This document shows, piece after piece, positions 7,489 to 15,516 of a stretch of 64,000 nucleotides of DNA. The stretch spans positions 62,001 to 126,000 of the forward strand of contig NZ_BOPB01000001.1 in the NCBI RefSeq assembly GCF_016863535.1, in the 5' to 3' direction. Position 1 is the first letter of the stretch. Every line of letters starts with the position of its first letter. Under the pieces are notes generated by a model. It had not been told where the DNA came from. It ran no database searches and saw nothing but the letters and a program-made list of their open reading frames with translations. Source of the stretch: Micromonospora lutea. Lineage in GTDB: Bacteria > Actinomycetota > Actinomycetes > Mycobacteriales > Micromonosporaceae. Both the position numbers and the translations under genes were made by a program.

Positions 7489-7607
7489 CCCGTACGCGGG
7501 TCCGATCGACCATCGTCGCGCGGTCACCGGGGCGCGCCGTGGCGGGTTCCCACCGGAGGGGTTCGGTCCCGGGTCCGGGCGCATATGCTGGCGCCGGAGG
7601 TCCCGCC

Positions 7608-8063
7608 ATGAGCGAGCGAATCACCACCGCCACCGCCTATTCCGCCACGGAGTGGGACCTGCTCACGAGTCTGCCCGGGCGGGTGATCGTGGCGGCTGCC
7701 CAACCCGGCCTTGGGCGTCCGCACCGGAGCGTGGCGGCGGGCCTGGCCGGCCTGGACGCAGTGGCGGCCGGGCGAGCCTTCGACAGTGATCTGGTCCGAG
7801 CCGTGGTGTCCGCGATCTACGCCCGAGATGACGGCGCAGCCCCGCCCGCGGTCCAGCTCACCGACCTGGTGGACGTGCTCGCCGCCTGCCGGGCCGTCGT
7901 GCGGGTACTCGATCGCCATGCCGACCCCGCCGACTCGGCGGCATACCGCCAGTGGGTGCAGTCGGTGGCCGCCCGCGTCTGTCGTACCGCATCATCGACA
8001 GCGTTGGCTCCCGTCGACCGCCGTCTTCTCGACCGCCTCGGCGACGCGCTCGCGCTGCGCTGA
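7608..8063 (+). CDS. Conserved hypothetical protein
   Basis: A soluble 151-residue Ala-rich helical protein without Cys-rich or membrane segments. I do not recognise the family. The N-terminal half (LLTSLPGRVIVAAAQPG) resembles a short helical repeat seen in actinomycete hypothetical proteins near RNA-methyltransferase genes. ATG at 7608 has GGAGG eight bases upstream, and codon bias is strong, so the gene is real. It precedes the TrmH-type gene by about 100 bases on the same strand. Confidence 0.75.
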   Translation: MSERITTATAYSATEWDLLTSLPGRVIVAAAQPGLGRPHRSVAAGLAGLDAVAAGRAFDSDLVRAVVSAIYARDDGAAPPAVQLTDLVDVLAACRAVVRVLDRHADPADSAAYRQWVQSVAARVCRTASSTALAPVDRRLLDRLGDALALR

Positions 8064-8152
8064 CCGGAGCGGCCGGGGTGCTCGTGCTCGCTGTCCGTCG
8101 CTGGCCGGACGCCGGGTGGCGGGCGATGGGGCGTGGCCTGGGCGGCGAGGCG

Positions 8153-8158
8153 TAACCT
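8153..8158 (+). promoter_or_regulatory. TANNNT -10 box of TrmH-type gene
   Basis: TAACCT ends 8 nt before GTG 8167 and only 2 nt before GTG 8161. This favours 8167 as a leaderless start. Confidence 0.4.
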
Positions 8159-8166
8159 GCGTGATC

Positions 8167-8790
8167 GTGACCGGTGAGCAGCTCGATGTCGGCGTGGGGC
8201 CCTGGCCCGGAGATCTGCCGGAGGATCCCCGCTACGACCCGGAGTTGCTCGCCGCGGGAGACAGGCGCAACGTGGTCGACCGCTATCGCTACTGGCGGCG
8301 CGAGGCGGTCGTCGCCGACCTGGACCGGCGGCGGCACGACTTTCACGTGGCGATCGAGAACTGGCAGCACGACCTCAACATCGGCACCGTGGTACGCAAC
8401 GCCAACGCGTTCCTCGCGGCCGAGGTGCACATCGTGGGCCGGCGACGCTGGAACCGGCGCGGCGCCATGGTCACCGACCGCTACCAGCACGTACGCCATC
8501 ACGAGACAATCGACCAGTTGGTCGCCTGGACGGCGGAGAACGACCTGCCGCTGGTCGGGATCGACAACCTGCCCGGCTGCCGACCGCTGGAAACCAGCAC
8601 GCTGCCGCGACGGTGTGTCCTGCTGTTCGGGCAGGAGGGCCCAGGGCTGTCCGAGGCCGCGCATGCCGCGTGCGACCAGATCTTCTCCATCGCCCAGTAC
8701 GGCTCGACCCGCTCGATCAACGCGGGCGTGGCGAGCGGAATCGCCATGCACGCCTGGATCCGCACCCACGCCGGCCCGCCCCCCACCTGA
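8167..8790 (+). CDS. TrmH/SpoU-family RNA 2'-O-methyltransferase
   Basis: A 207-residue SPOUT enzyme that would methylate the ribose of a tRNA or rRNA nucleotide using SAM. The three family motifs are present: NIGTVVRNANAF (motif 1), LLFGQEGPGLSE (motif 2, knot) and SINAGVASGIAMHAW (motif 3). There is no N-terminal L30e-like RNA-binding domain, so it is the minimal TrmL/TrmH-like form; its target cannot be named. The start is GTG 8167, or GTG 8161 two codons earlier; a TAACCT box just upstream and lack of a ribosome site suggest leaderless translation from 8167. Confidence 0.9.
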   Translation: MTGEQLDVGVGPWPGDLPEDPRYDPELLAAGDRRNVVDRYRYWRREAVVADLDRRRHDFHVAIENWQHDLNIGTVVRNANAFLAAEVHIVGRRRWNRRGAMVTDRYQHVRHHETIDQLVAWTAENDLPLVGIDNLPGCRPLETSTLPRRCVLLFGQEGPGLSEAAHAACDQIFSIAQYGSTRSINAGVASGIAMHAWIRTHAGPPPT

Positions 8791-8811
8791 TTCAGCCCCC
8801 GAAATCCCGCT

Positions 8812-8866
8812 GATCATGAAGGTGTTGCCGCGACACGCCGGACGGACGTGCAACAACTTCATGATC
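8812..8866. repeat. Palindromic repeat or terminator after TrmH-type gene
   Basis: Arms 8812-8828 and 8850-8866 pair over 17 bp with one mismatch (GATCATGAAGGTGTTGC against GATCATGAAGTTGTTGC). It follows the methyltransferase stop by 21 bases. The arm sequence looks like a recurrent Micromonospora intergenic palindrome from memory. Confidence 0.6.
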
Positions 8867-8902
8867 GGCCAGGATTGATCGGGGTTTTGGGGCGGCAGGG
8901 CC

Positions 8903-9652
8903 ATGGATGAGGCGGCTCGGCTTGACGAGAGGCGGCCACGGGGCGACGGTGGAGTGGTGACGGTTGCGGTGAGTTGTCCCAGATGCGGTGGGTCGGTCCG
9001 GCCGCCGGACCTCATGCACGCCGAGTCCCGGTGCCCCGACTGCGGGCCCATCGCCCCACTGCACGTGCCCGAGAACATCGGAGCGGAGATCGTGGCCAGC
9101 GTGGTTGGTCTGATCCAGGCCGCCGCCCAACCGCAGCGGCCGACGGTTCCGCTGTGGTGTCCGTGGCCGTTGCCTCCGGGCTGGACCACGACCGGTGTGG
9201 CGTGGGCCGGTGACGATCGGCTCGGCGTACGCGCCACGGCGGTCGCCTGCGCCGGACCCGCACCACTGGGTGGTGGCCCGGCTGATCTGATTTTCGTGGC
9301 CGAGGAACCCGGCGTGGGCCTGGGCGCGCGCTACGCCGGGGTGCCCGGCCCGGATGCCGGACCGGAGCTGGCCGAGGCGTTGACCGACCCCGGCCCGGGG
9401 CACGCCGGCCATATCGGACGCGCCGGGATCAGGGCGGCCGGCCACCCGACTCCACTGTGGTTGGTCAACTCGCTGCCGGATCGAAGCGCGTACGCCGGCG
9501 AGGCTCGGGGAATGTGGCTCTATGCGATAGCCTGGCCGGCGAGTGCGGGGCATCTGCTCGCGGAGGACGTGCTGCTGCACGACCTGGTCGAGCGGACGCC
9601 GCCAGAGCTCGTGTACGGCGCCCCATCTCCGTATCTGCACGGGAAGGCTTGA
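8903..9652 (+). CDS. DUF6758 family protein with N-terminal zinc ribbon
   Basis: About 249 residues from ATG 8903. A start at GTG 8954 or 8957, after a GGTGGAG-like site, is as likely and would put the zinc ribbon at the very N-terminus. Two CxxC knuckles (SCPRCGG and RCPDCG) form a short zinc ribbon. Then comes PLWCPWPLPPGW, the conserved core of this actinobacterial family, and an alternating globular part. The role of DUF6758 is unknown; genes of this family are conserved in Streptomyces and relatives, often near the PH-domain gene that follows here. Transcription reads towards the 52-residue gene and PH-domain gene downstream. Confidence 0.8.
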   Translation: MDEAARLDERRPRGDGGVVTVAVSCPRCGGSVRPPDLMHAESRCPDCGPIAPLHVPENIGAEIVASVVGLIQAAAQPQRPTVPLWCPWPLPPGWTTTGVAWAGDDRLGVRATAVACAGPAPLGGGPADLIFVAEEPGVGLGARYAGVPGPDAGPELAEALTDPGPGHAGHIGRAGIRAAGHPTPLWLVNSLPDRSAYAGEARGMWLYAIAWPASAGHLLAEDVLLHDLVERTPPELVYGAPSPYLHGKA

Positions 9653-9768
9653 CAAGCCTCCTGGAATGTCGGAGAACGGACGCAGATATTCACGGTAAGA
9701 GACCACGCTGATACTCTGGGTGCCGCTGCGGTAATGGGACCCGGCGCCGCGCGAGAGGATGGCCCGCC

Positions 9769-9927
9769 ATGGTCAAGAAGGTCCTCACCTGGGCCGGAAT
9801 CGCATTCTTGATCTTCTTCGTCGCCTACAGGCCAAATTCCGCGGCGGATGTGTTCAAGTCGCTGGGCGGCGGCATCATGGACATCGCCCAGGGGTTCGGC
9901 GACTTCTTCACCTCACTGGTCGCCTAG
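9769..9927 (+). CDS. Small membrane protein, 52 aa
   Basis: A short gene, ATG 9769 to TAG 9927, with GAGAGGAT eight bases upstream. The product starts MVKKVLTWAGIAFLIFFVAY, a single transmembrane helix with two N-terminal lysines, followed by an amphipathic tail with FKSLGGGIMDIAQGFGDFF. Codon third positions are GC-rich. It lies 6 bases before the PH-domain gene and is probably co-transcribed with it. I recall similar small proteins at this place in other actinomycetes, but no function. It may be a subunit or regulator of the PH-domain membrane protein. Confidence 0.75.
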   Translation: MVKKVLTWAGIAFLIFFVAYRPNSAADVFKSLGGGIMDIAQGFGDFFTSLVA

Positions 9928-9933
9928 CCTCCG

Positions 9934-10809
9934 ATGGGAAGCCCCTCCGGCCCCCCCTTCGATCCTGACGACCCCGACCGGGCCCGCCGGGAACGCGATA
10001 CAGAGCCGATTCCCCGAATCGACCCCGACGACGGCCCGGGCTACGGCACCGGCGCTCGCCTGTCCGACGGCCCGGCCTTCTCTGACGATGCCGGCTACGG
10101 TGACGGTCCGGCGTACGCCGGCGAGGGTCGGTCCGGTCGGGCCTGGGTGCGGGATCCGGAGGCCGGTTATCTCCCCCCGGAGATCTCCGAGGAGGAGTTG
10201 GCCGGTCTGCGCGCCGACGCCAGCGGTGCCACCCCCCGCCGGGTGCTGCCGCTGGAGGACGAACCCAGCTCGCTGGTCGCCCGATACCTCTTCCCAACCG
10301 AACGGTACCGGGGCGAGTGGAAGCGGCACTGGATCCACCTCGTCACCCCGATCATCATCGGGGTCGCCGCCACCTTCGTGCTCGGCTACCTCTCCGGCTT
10401 CCTCGCCGGTCAGGACGTCGGCGCGCTCACCACGATCGCGGTGCTGCTCTGGTTCGCGGTGATGGGCTGGGTGGCGTGGCGGGTCGCCGACTGGTGGTAC
10501 GACCGGTTCATCCTGACCAACAAACGGGTCATGGTGGTCAACGGCATCATCACCCGGCGAGTGGCGATGATGCCGCTGGTCCGGGTCACCGACATGAAGT
10601 ACGAGCAGACGCCGGCGGGTCGGGCGCTCAACTACGGCACCTTCGTGCTGGAGTCTGCCGGCCAGGAGCAGGCGCTCCGCGAGGTCAAGAACCTGCCCAA
10701 CCCCAACGAGCTCTACCTACGCGTCGTCGAGGAGATGTACGAGCCGCAGGCGGTCGAGGCCCGGTTGGGCAAGGAGCAGGACGAGGCCAAGGCCGACGAC
10801 GGCGCCTGA
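9934..10809 (+). CDS. Bacterial PH-domain membrane protein
   Basis: A 291-residue protein in three parts: an acidic, Pro/Gly-rich disordered N-terminus (1-115); two transmembrane helices at about 135-157 and 165-185; then a bacterial PH (bPH2/DUF304-like) domain from about 188 to 265, beginning DRFILTNKRVMVVNG and containing the RVTDMKYEQ strand. The C-terminal 25 residues are charged. Family members are predicted membrane-surface adaptors without known enzymatic activity. ATG 9934 is six bases after the small membrane protein, so the two form a tight operon. Confidence 0.85.
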   Translation: MGSPSGPPFDPDDPDRARRERDTEPIPRIDPDDGPGYGTGARLSDGPAFSDDAGYGDGPAYAGEGRSGRAWVRDPEAGYLPPEISEEELAGLRADASGATPRRVLPLEDEPSSLVARYLFPTERYRGEWKRHWIHLVTPIIIGVAATFVLGYLSGFLAGQDVGALTTIAVLLWFAVMGWVAWRVADWWYDRFILTNKRVMVVNGIITRRVAMMPLVRVTDMKYEQTPAGRALNYGTFVLESAGQEQALREVKNLPNPNELYLRVVEEMYEPQAVEARLGKEQDEAKADDGA

Positions 10810-10909
10810 AGGTTTCTGACCGAACATCGGAGATATCGCGCACCTTTCGTCCTCGACCCGCTGGTCACGCTGTGGCAGGCTGCGGCGAGTACAGGCACGG
10901 AGGTGGTGT

Positions 10910-11710
10910 GTGGCCAGCAGCGATCCGCTGGAAGAGGAGTTCCGCGACTTCGTCGCGGCCCGCTCCGGCACCCTGCTGCGGACCGCCTACCTGCTCACCG
11001 GAGACTGGGGCACCGCGGAGGATCTCCTCCAGACCGCGCTGACCAAGACGTACCTGGCGTGGAAGCGATTGGGTGGGATCGAGGCGATCGAACCCTACGC
11101 TCGGCGTGTCATGGTCAACACCTCGACGAGTTGGTGGCGACGTCGCTGGCACGGTGAGCGGCCGACCGAGGTGCTGCCCGAACAGGCCGCCACCGACGAG
11201 ATCGAACGTCAGCTGGACCGGGACGTGCTCTGGCGGCACCTGCGGGCGCTGCCCGCCCGGCAGCGAGCCGTGCTGGTGCTGCGTTTCTACGAGGACATGT
11301 CGGAGGCGCAGACCGCCGCCATGCTGGAGATCTCGCCGGGCACGGTGAAGAGTCAGACGTCCCGTGCGTTGGCCACGCTACGTCGACGGATCGGTGCGGA
11401 CGACGCCTTCGGCCTGCGCGCCGAAGGTTCGGAGCCGGCCGCGCAGTCGGCCGATCGGAGCAGGCGCGCACAGCCGCAACCGGAGGGTGCCGCCCGGCCC
11501 GGCAGGGTGACTCGGCAGCGGCCGGCCGCAACGCCCTCAGGTGGGATCGTCCCGGCCGGAACCGGTCCCGGTCGGGTGACGGCCTCCCCGGACGTGGTCT
11601 CCTCGCCCGGCGCGCCGGACTCGACGGGAACGGGCGGGCATGGCGACCCGGCGTCGGTACCCGAGTCGGCGGCGCAGCCGGGCAGCGCGCTGGTCGGAGA
11701 GCGACGGTGA
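10910..11710 (+). CDS. SigE-family ECF RNA polymerase sigma factor
   Basis: A 266-residue ECF sigma factor of the actinomycete SigE family. Region 2 spans about residues 8-75 (EFRDFVAARSGTLLRTAYLLTGD with WGTAEDLLQ), and region 4 about 110-165 (VLRFYEDMSEAQTAAMLEISPGTVKSQ). Beyond residue 165 is a 100-residue Pro/Gly/Arg-rich disordered tail, unusual because most members stop near 170. GTG 10910 follows GGAGGTG. Its stop overlaps the GTG of the next gene (GTGA), coupling it to a membrane protein that may act as its anti-sigma factor or output. Promoter targets are unknown. Confidence 0.92.
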   Translation: MASSDPLEEEFRDFVAARSGTLLRTAYLLTGDWGTAEDLLQTALTKTYLAWKRLGGIEAIEPYARRVMVNTSTSWWRRRWHGERPTEVLPEQAATDEIERQLDRDVLWRHLRALPARQRAVLVLRFYEDMSEAQTAAMLEISPGTVKSQTSRALATLRRRIGADDAFGLRAEGSEPAAQSADRSRRAQPQPEGAARPGRVTRQRPAATPSGGIVPAGTGPGRVTASPDVVSSPGAPDSTGTGGHGDPASVPESAAQPGSALVGERR

Positions 11711-12966
11711 AGCGGAAACCCACAGCTCATGACAACCAGAGCTGGTTCCCGGATCGTTCATTGGACGTGCCGCCCAGCGACTTGGAAGGTGCCCTACGGG
11801 AGATGTTGTCCCGGCGGGCGGCCGTACCACGTCCGGTCACGGCTGACCCGGCCGGTGCAGCGATCCGACGGGCCAACCGCATCCAGCGTCGCCGAACGCT
11901 GACCGGCATGGGACTGGCCGTGGCGACGATCGTGGCGGTCGGCGCGGGCAATCTGCACCTGCGCGACGACCGGCCACCGACCGGCGGCACGGTGGTGATC
12001 GGCGACCCGGATCTGCCACCGCTGGTCAAGAGCACCATCCCGCCACCCGGGCCGGACACCGCGCCTCCGATCGCCGAGGTGGATCTGCTCATTGGCGGAT
12101 CGATCGCCACCGCGCAGGGCCGACGGGTGCCGCTGCACGGCACCGGCACCGTGGAACGGGCCCATCGACTCACCGACGGCCGTGGCTGGTTGGCCATCAG
12201 CGCACCGACCTTGGCCGGACGCTTCCTGTGGGCGATCGCCGCGGACGGCACCGCGCAGGTGCTGCTGGCCGGTGCCGACGAGATCGCCCTGGACGAAGAC
12301 GGCCGGCAGGTCGCCTGGAAGCAGGGCACGGTGCTGGCCGCCGCCGGGATCGTGAACGGCGAACTCGCCGCCATCGTGCGGGCCGAGGCACCTGTCGAGG
12401 CGGTACCGCTGCGGTTCGTCAACGGTGCCGTGCTGGTCCGGCTGGTGCCCGACGATCCCGGGCACGTGCTGTGGTCACCACGACCCGGGCCCCTGGACCC
12501 GGGCGGCGATCGGGCCAGCAGCCACATCTTCGGTGCGCTGCCCGACGGACGCCTGGTCGGTGGAGTCACCCCGGGTGCCGGGCTCCCCGCCTGCCTGACG
12601 CTGCTCGACCCGGCTCGGGACCTCACACCCGTGCGGCCGGAATGCGGGCCGGAGTTGCTCGGCGACGGCCGGGGCGCGGTGTCACCGGACGGGCGCTGGC
12701 TGCTGGTCAACGGAAGGTCGGCGGGTGAGGACTCGGCGCTGCTGGTGGACCTGGCGAAGCTCGACACCTCAGGGGTACGCCCGGCCGGGCCGGCGATGAC
12801 CGGCACTGTGGTCTGGAGTGCCCCCGACACCGCCTACTACGCCGCCGCCAACGGCGGTCTGGTGCGGGTGGCCGTCGACCAGGTGGCCGCGGGCCGGCGT
12901 GCCGCGCCGACCGTCCTGCCCGACCTTCCGGCCGGTGAACTGCCAGTGGTGGTGAGCGGTGGCTGA
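11707..12966 (+). CDS. Membrane-anchored beta-propeller-like protein coupled to the sigma factor
   Basis: A 419-residue protein with a cytoplasmic N-terminus of about 64 residues, one transmembrane helix (TLTGMGLAVATIVAVGAG, 65-82), and a large extracellular domain of repeated beta-strands. Motifs such as GRWLLVNGRSAG, GDGRGAVSPDG and GTVVWSAPDTAYYA look like WD40/TolB-type blades. GTG 11707 overlaps the sigma-factor stop. The cytoplasmic part starts with a segment (PSDLEGALREMLSRRA) that could bind the sigma factor, although no zinc-containing anti-sigma motif is present. I infer a sensor or anti-sigma role; it could also simply be a target gene. Confidence 0.75.
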   Translation: MKRKPTAHDNQSWFPDRSLDVPPSDLEGALREMLSRRAAVPRPVTADPAGAAIRRANRIQRRRTLTGMGLAVATIVAVGAGNLHLRDDRPPTGGTVVIGDPDLPPLVKSTIPPPGPDTAPPIAEVDLLIGGSIATAQGRRVPLHGTGTVERAHRLTDGRGWLAISAPTLAGRFLWAIAADGTAQVLLAGADEIALDEDGRQVAWKQGTVLAAAGIVNGELAAIVRAEAPVEAVPLRFVNGAVLVRLVPDDPGHVLWSPRPGPLDPGGDRASSHIFGALPDGRLVGGVTPGAGLPACLTLLDPARDLTPVRPECGPELLGDGRGAVSPDGRWLLVNGRSAGEDSALLVDLAKLDTSGVRPAGPAMTGTVVWSAPDTAYYAAANGGLVRVAVDQVAAGRRAAPTVLPDLPAGELPVVVSGG

Positions 12967-12990
12967 CCGGGCACCCGGTGACGACGGGCG

Positions 12991-13845
12991 ATGAGCATCC
13001 GGATCGACCTGCACACACATTCCACGGCCAGCGACGGAACTCTCGACCCGGCCGAGCTGGTCCGTGCCGCCGCCGCTGCGGGACTGGACGTGGTCGCGAT
13101 CACGGACCACGACACCACCGACGGTTGGGGGCCGGCGCTGCGTGCCCTGCCACCCGGGCTGCGGCTGGTCCGTGGCGCGGAACTCTCCTGCCGGTGGGAC
13201 GGCGAGCAACCCCCGGTGTCGCTGCACCTGCTGGCGTACCTCTTCGATCCGGAGCATCCGGAACTGGTCGCCGAGCTGGCCCGGGTGCGGGCAGCGCGGT
13301 TGGCGCGGGGGGAACGGATGGTGGACCTGCTACGTGCCGACGGCATCGGCGTGGACTGGCCACAGATCCTGGCCCTGGCCGGCGGCGGAACGGTGGGCCG
13401 GCCACACATCGCCCAGGCGCTCATCCGGGCCGGTCTGGTCACCACCACCGCCGAGGCGTTCGGCCCGGACTGGCTGGGGGAGCGGTACCGGCTGCCCAAG
13501 GAGGACATCGACGTGTTCCGGGCCGTGCGGTTGGTCCGGGCGGCCGGCGGCGTACCGGTCTTCGCTCATCCCAGGGCCAGTCGTCGCGGCCGAATCGTGC
13601 CGGACGAGCTGATCGCCGAGCTGGCCGCAGCCGGGCTGGTCGGCCTGGAAGCCGACCACGAGGACCATTCGCCCGCCGAACGCGCCCACGTACGCGGTCT
13701 CGCCGCCGAGCTGGGCCTGCTGGTGACCGGGTCGTCGGACTTCCACGGCAGCCACAAAACGGTCCAGCTCGGTGCCTTCACCACCGGCCTTGACGCGTAC
13801 GAGCGGATCGTCGCCGCCTCCTCCGGGGTGACCGAGGTCGCTTAG
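12991..13845 (+). CDS. PHP-domain phosphoesterase (RNase AM/YciV-like)
   Basis: A 284-residue metal-dependent phosphoesterase. PHP motif 1 DLHTHSTASDGT is at 5-16, motif 2 ITDHDTT is near 37-43, a glycine/histidine motif GRPHIAQALI lies mid-protein, PVFAHPRA carries the next metal ligand and SSDFHGSH holds the last ligands. This arrangement matches YciV/RNase AM, which removes nucleotides from the 5' end of RNA and dephosphorylates 3',5'-bisphosphonucleotides such as pAp. ATG 12991 starts 24 bases after the previous stop. A link to sulfur metabolism through pAp is possible, since cysQ is also in the window. Confidence 0.88.
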   Translation: MSIRIDLHTHSTASDGTLDPAELVRAAAAAGLDVVAITDHDTTDGWGPALRALPPGLRLVRGAELSCRWDGEQPPVSLHLLAYLFDPEHPELVAELARVRAARLARGERMVDLLRADGIGVDWPQILALAGGGTVGRPHIAQALIRAGLVTTTAEAFGPDWLGERYRLPKEDIDVFRAVRLVRAAGGVPVFAHPRASRRGRIVPDELIAELAAAGLVGLEADHEDHSPAERAHVRGLAAELGLLVTGSSDFHGSHKTVQLGAFTTGLDAYERIVAASSGVTEVA

Positions 13846-13879
13846 GGGTGACCTGGGTTCCGACGCCGACGGCCACGGC

Positions 13880-13885
13880 TACGGT
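13880..13885 (+). promoter_or_regulatory. TANNNT -10 box of marC-like gene
   Basis: TACGGT, 6 nt before GTG 13892, with no ribosome site: a leaderless arrangement. Confidence 0.45.
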
Positions 13886-13891
13886 GACCGG

Positions 13892-14506
13892 GTGGATCTC
13901 AAGCTCTTCGGTGAGGTCTTCGTGACCCTGCTGGTGATCGTCGACCCGCCCGGCATGATGCCGATCTTCCTGGCGTTGACCGGCCCGCTGTCCGCGCGGG
14001 AGCGTCACCGGGCCGCCTGGCAGGCCGTCGCGCTGGCGCTGGGTGTCATCGTGATCTTCGCGGTGGCGGGCCAGACACTCCTCGCCTACCTGCACGTGGA
14101 CCTGCCGGCGTTACAGGCGGCCGGTGGACTGCTGCTGATCCTGGTCGCCCTGGAACTGCTCACCGGCAAGACCGACGACCCGACCAAACAGGCCACCGCC
14201 AACATCGCCCTGGTGCCGCTGGGCACCCCGCTGCTGGCTGGACCCGGCGCGATCGTGGCGACGATGCTCTTCGTCCAGCGCGCAGACGGGCCAACCGACT
14301 TTTCCGCGATCGCCGCCGCCATCGTCGCGGTGATGCTCACCGTCTGGATCGTGCTGCGGTTCTCCGGAGGCATCGTCAAGGTCCTGCGTCCGGGCGGGAT
14401 CGAGGTGCTCACCCGGATCGCCGGCCTGCTGCTGGCGGCGATCGCCGTGCAGCTCATCGCGGATGCGATCGCGGCGTTCGTGGCTCAGTACAACGGCGTC
14501 GGCTGA
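13892..14506 (+). CDS. MarC-family integral membrane protein
   Basis: A 204-residue MarC/UPF0056 protein with six hydrophobic helices. The family motifs LLVIVDPPGMMPIFLALT near the N-terminus and PLGTPLLAGPGAIVATMLF in the middle, with paired Pro-Gly kinks, are clear. Despite the name, the E. coli protein is not an antibiotic resistance determinant, and the function of the family is not known. GTG 13892 has a TACGGT box six bases upstream. It stands between the PHP gene and the RecB-like nuclease, all in the same direction. Confidence 0.92.
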   Translation: MDLKLFGEVFVTLLVIVDPPGMMPIFLALTGPLSARERHRAAWQAVALALGVIVIFAVAGQTLLAYLHVDLPALQAAGGLLLILVALELLTGKTDDPTKQATANIALVPLGTPLLAGPGAIVATMLFVQRADGPTDFSAIAAAIVAVMLTVWIVLRFSGGIVKVLRPGGIEVLTRIAGLLLAAIAVQLIADAIAAFVAQYNGVG

Positions 14507-14548
14507 CCGGCTGCCAGCTCTGTCGGGGGTGGATGACAGGATCTGAAC

Positions 14549-15484
14549 GTGCGACGAGCCTCCCCAGCCGGACGACCCGCCGCCGGTGGCCGCCCGCCCC
14601 GGCCCCGCGACACGCAGCCCGAGCAGCTCGGCTTCGAAGGCATGCCGGAGCGCCTGTTCGTCTGCACACCGAGCCGGCTCGGCGCCTACGCCGACTGTCC
14701 TCGGCGCTACCGCTACTCCTACGTCGACCGTCCGGCACCGCCGAAGGGCCCACCCTGGGCGCACAACTCCCTCGGCGCCAGCGTGCACACCGCCCTGAAG
14801 AACTGGTATGCGCTGCCCGCCGACCGACGCCGCCCGGAGACGCTGCCCACCCTGCTCAAGGGCACCTGGGTACGCGAGGGCTACCGCGACGACGAGCAGG
14901 AGCGCGACGCCTACCGGCGGGCCCTCGGCTGGCTGGAGGCGTACGTGGGCGGGTTGGATCCGGCCGACGAGCCGATCGGGGTGGAACGGGTGGTCGCGGT
15001 GAAGACCTCGGTGCTGGCCTTCAACGGCCGCGCCGACCGGATCGACTCCCGGCCCGGCCCGCAAGGGCCCGAGCTGGTCATCGTCGACTACAAGACCGGC
15101 CGGACCGGGCTCGACAGCGACGACGCACGCGGTTCGCAGGCGTTGGCGCTCTATGCGTACGCGGCCGAGCGGGTGTTCCGCCGGCCGTGCCGGCGGGTCG
15201 AGTTGCATCACCTGCCGAGTGGCACCGTTGCCGCACACGAGCACAGTGTCGAGTCGTTGGCGCGGCAGGTGACCCGCGCCGAGGAGACCGCCCGCGACAT
15301 CATGGCCGCCGAACGTTCGGTCGCCGACGGGGCCGATCCGGACGACGCCTTCCCGACCGCTCCGGGGCCGCGCTGCGCCTGGTGTGACTATCGGCGCGAC
15401 TGCCCGACGGGATCCGCGATGCCGGGCAAGGAACCGTGGGCCGCAGTGGAGCGCTTCGCCGAGCCATCCGCGGAGCAGGACTGA
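14549..15484 (+). CDS. RecB-like PD-(D/E)xK nuclease with iron-sulfur cluster
   Basis: A 311-residue nuclease related to the C-terminal domain of AddB/RecB and to Cas4. The catalytic motif lies in ELVIVDYKTGR (about residues 174-184), with an upstream acidic residue in FNGRADRID. Four cysteines, C50 (ADCPRRYRY), C276, C279 and C285 (CAWCDYRRDC), have the spacing of the 4Fe-4S cluster that staples the ends of this fold. No helicase domain is attached. Stand-alone forms like this are common in actinobacteria and are presumed to act in DNA repair, but no partner gene is near. The start is GTG 14549. Confidence 0.88.
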   Translation: MRRASPAGRPAAGGRPPRPRDTQPEQLGFEGMPERLFVCTPSRLGAYADCPRRYRYSYVDRPAPPKGPPWAHNSLGASVHTALKNWYALPADRRRPETLPTLLKGTWVREGYRDDEQERDAYRRALGWLEAYVGGLDPADEPIGVERVVAVKTSVLAFNGRADRIDSRPGPQGPELVIVDYKTGRTGLDSDDARGSQALALYAYAAERVFRRPCRRVELHHLPSGTVAAHEHSVESLARQVTRAEETARDIMAAERSVADGADPDDAFPTAPGPRCAWCDYRRDCPTGSAMPGKEPWAAVERFAEPSAEQD

Positions 15485-15516
15485 CCGGGCACGTCACCGC
15501 GGAACGACCGCCGCCG

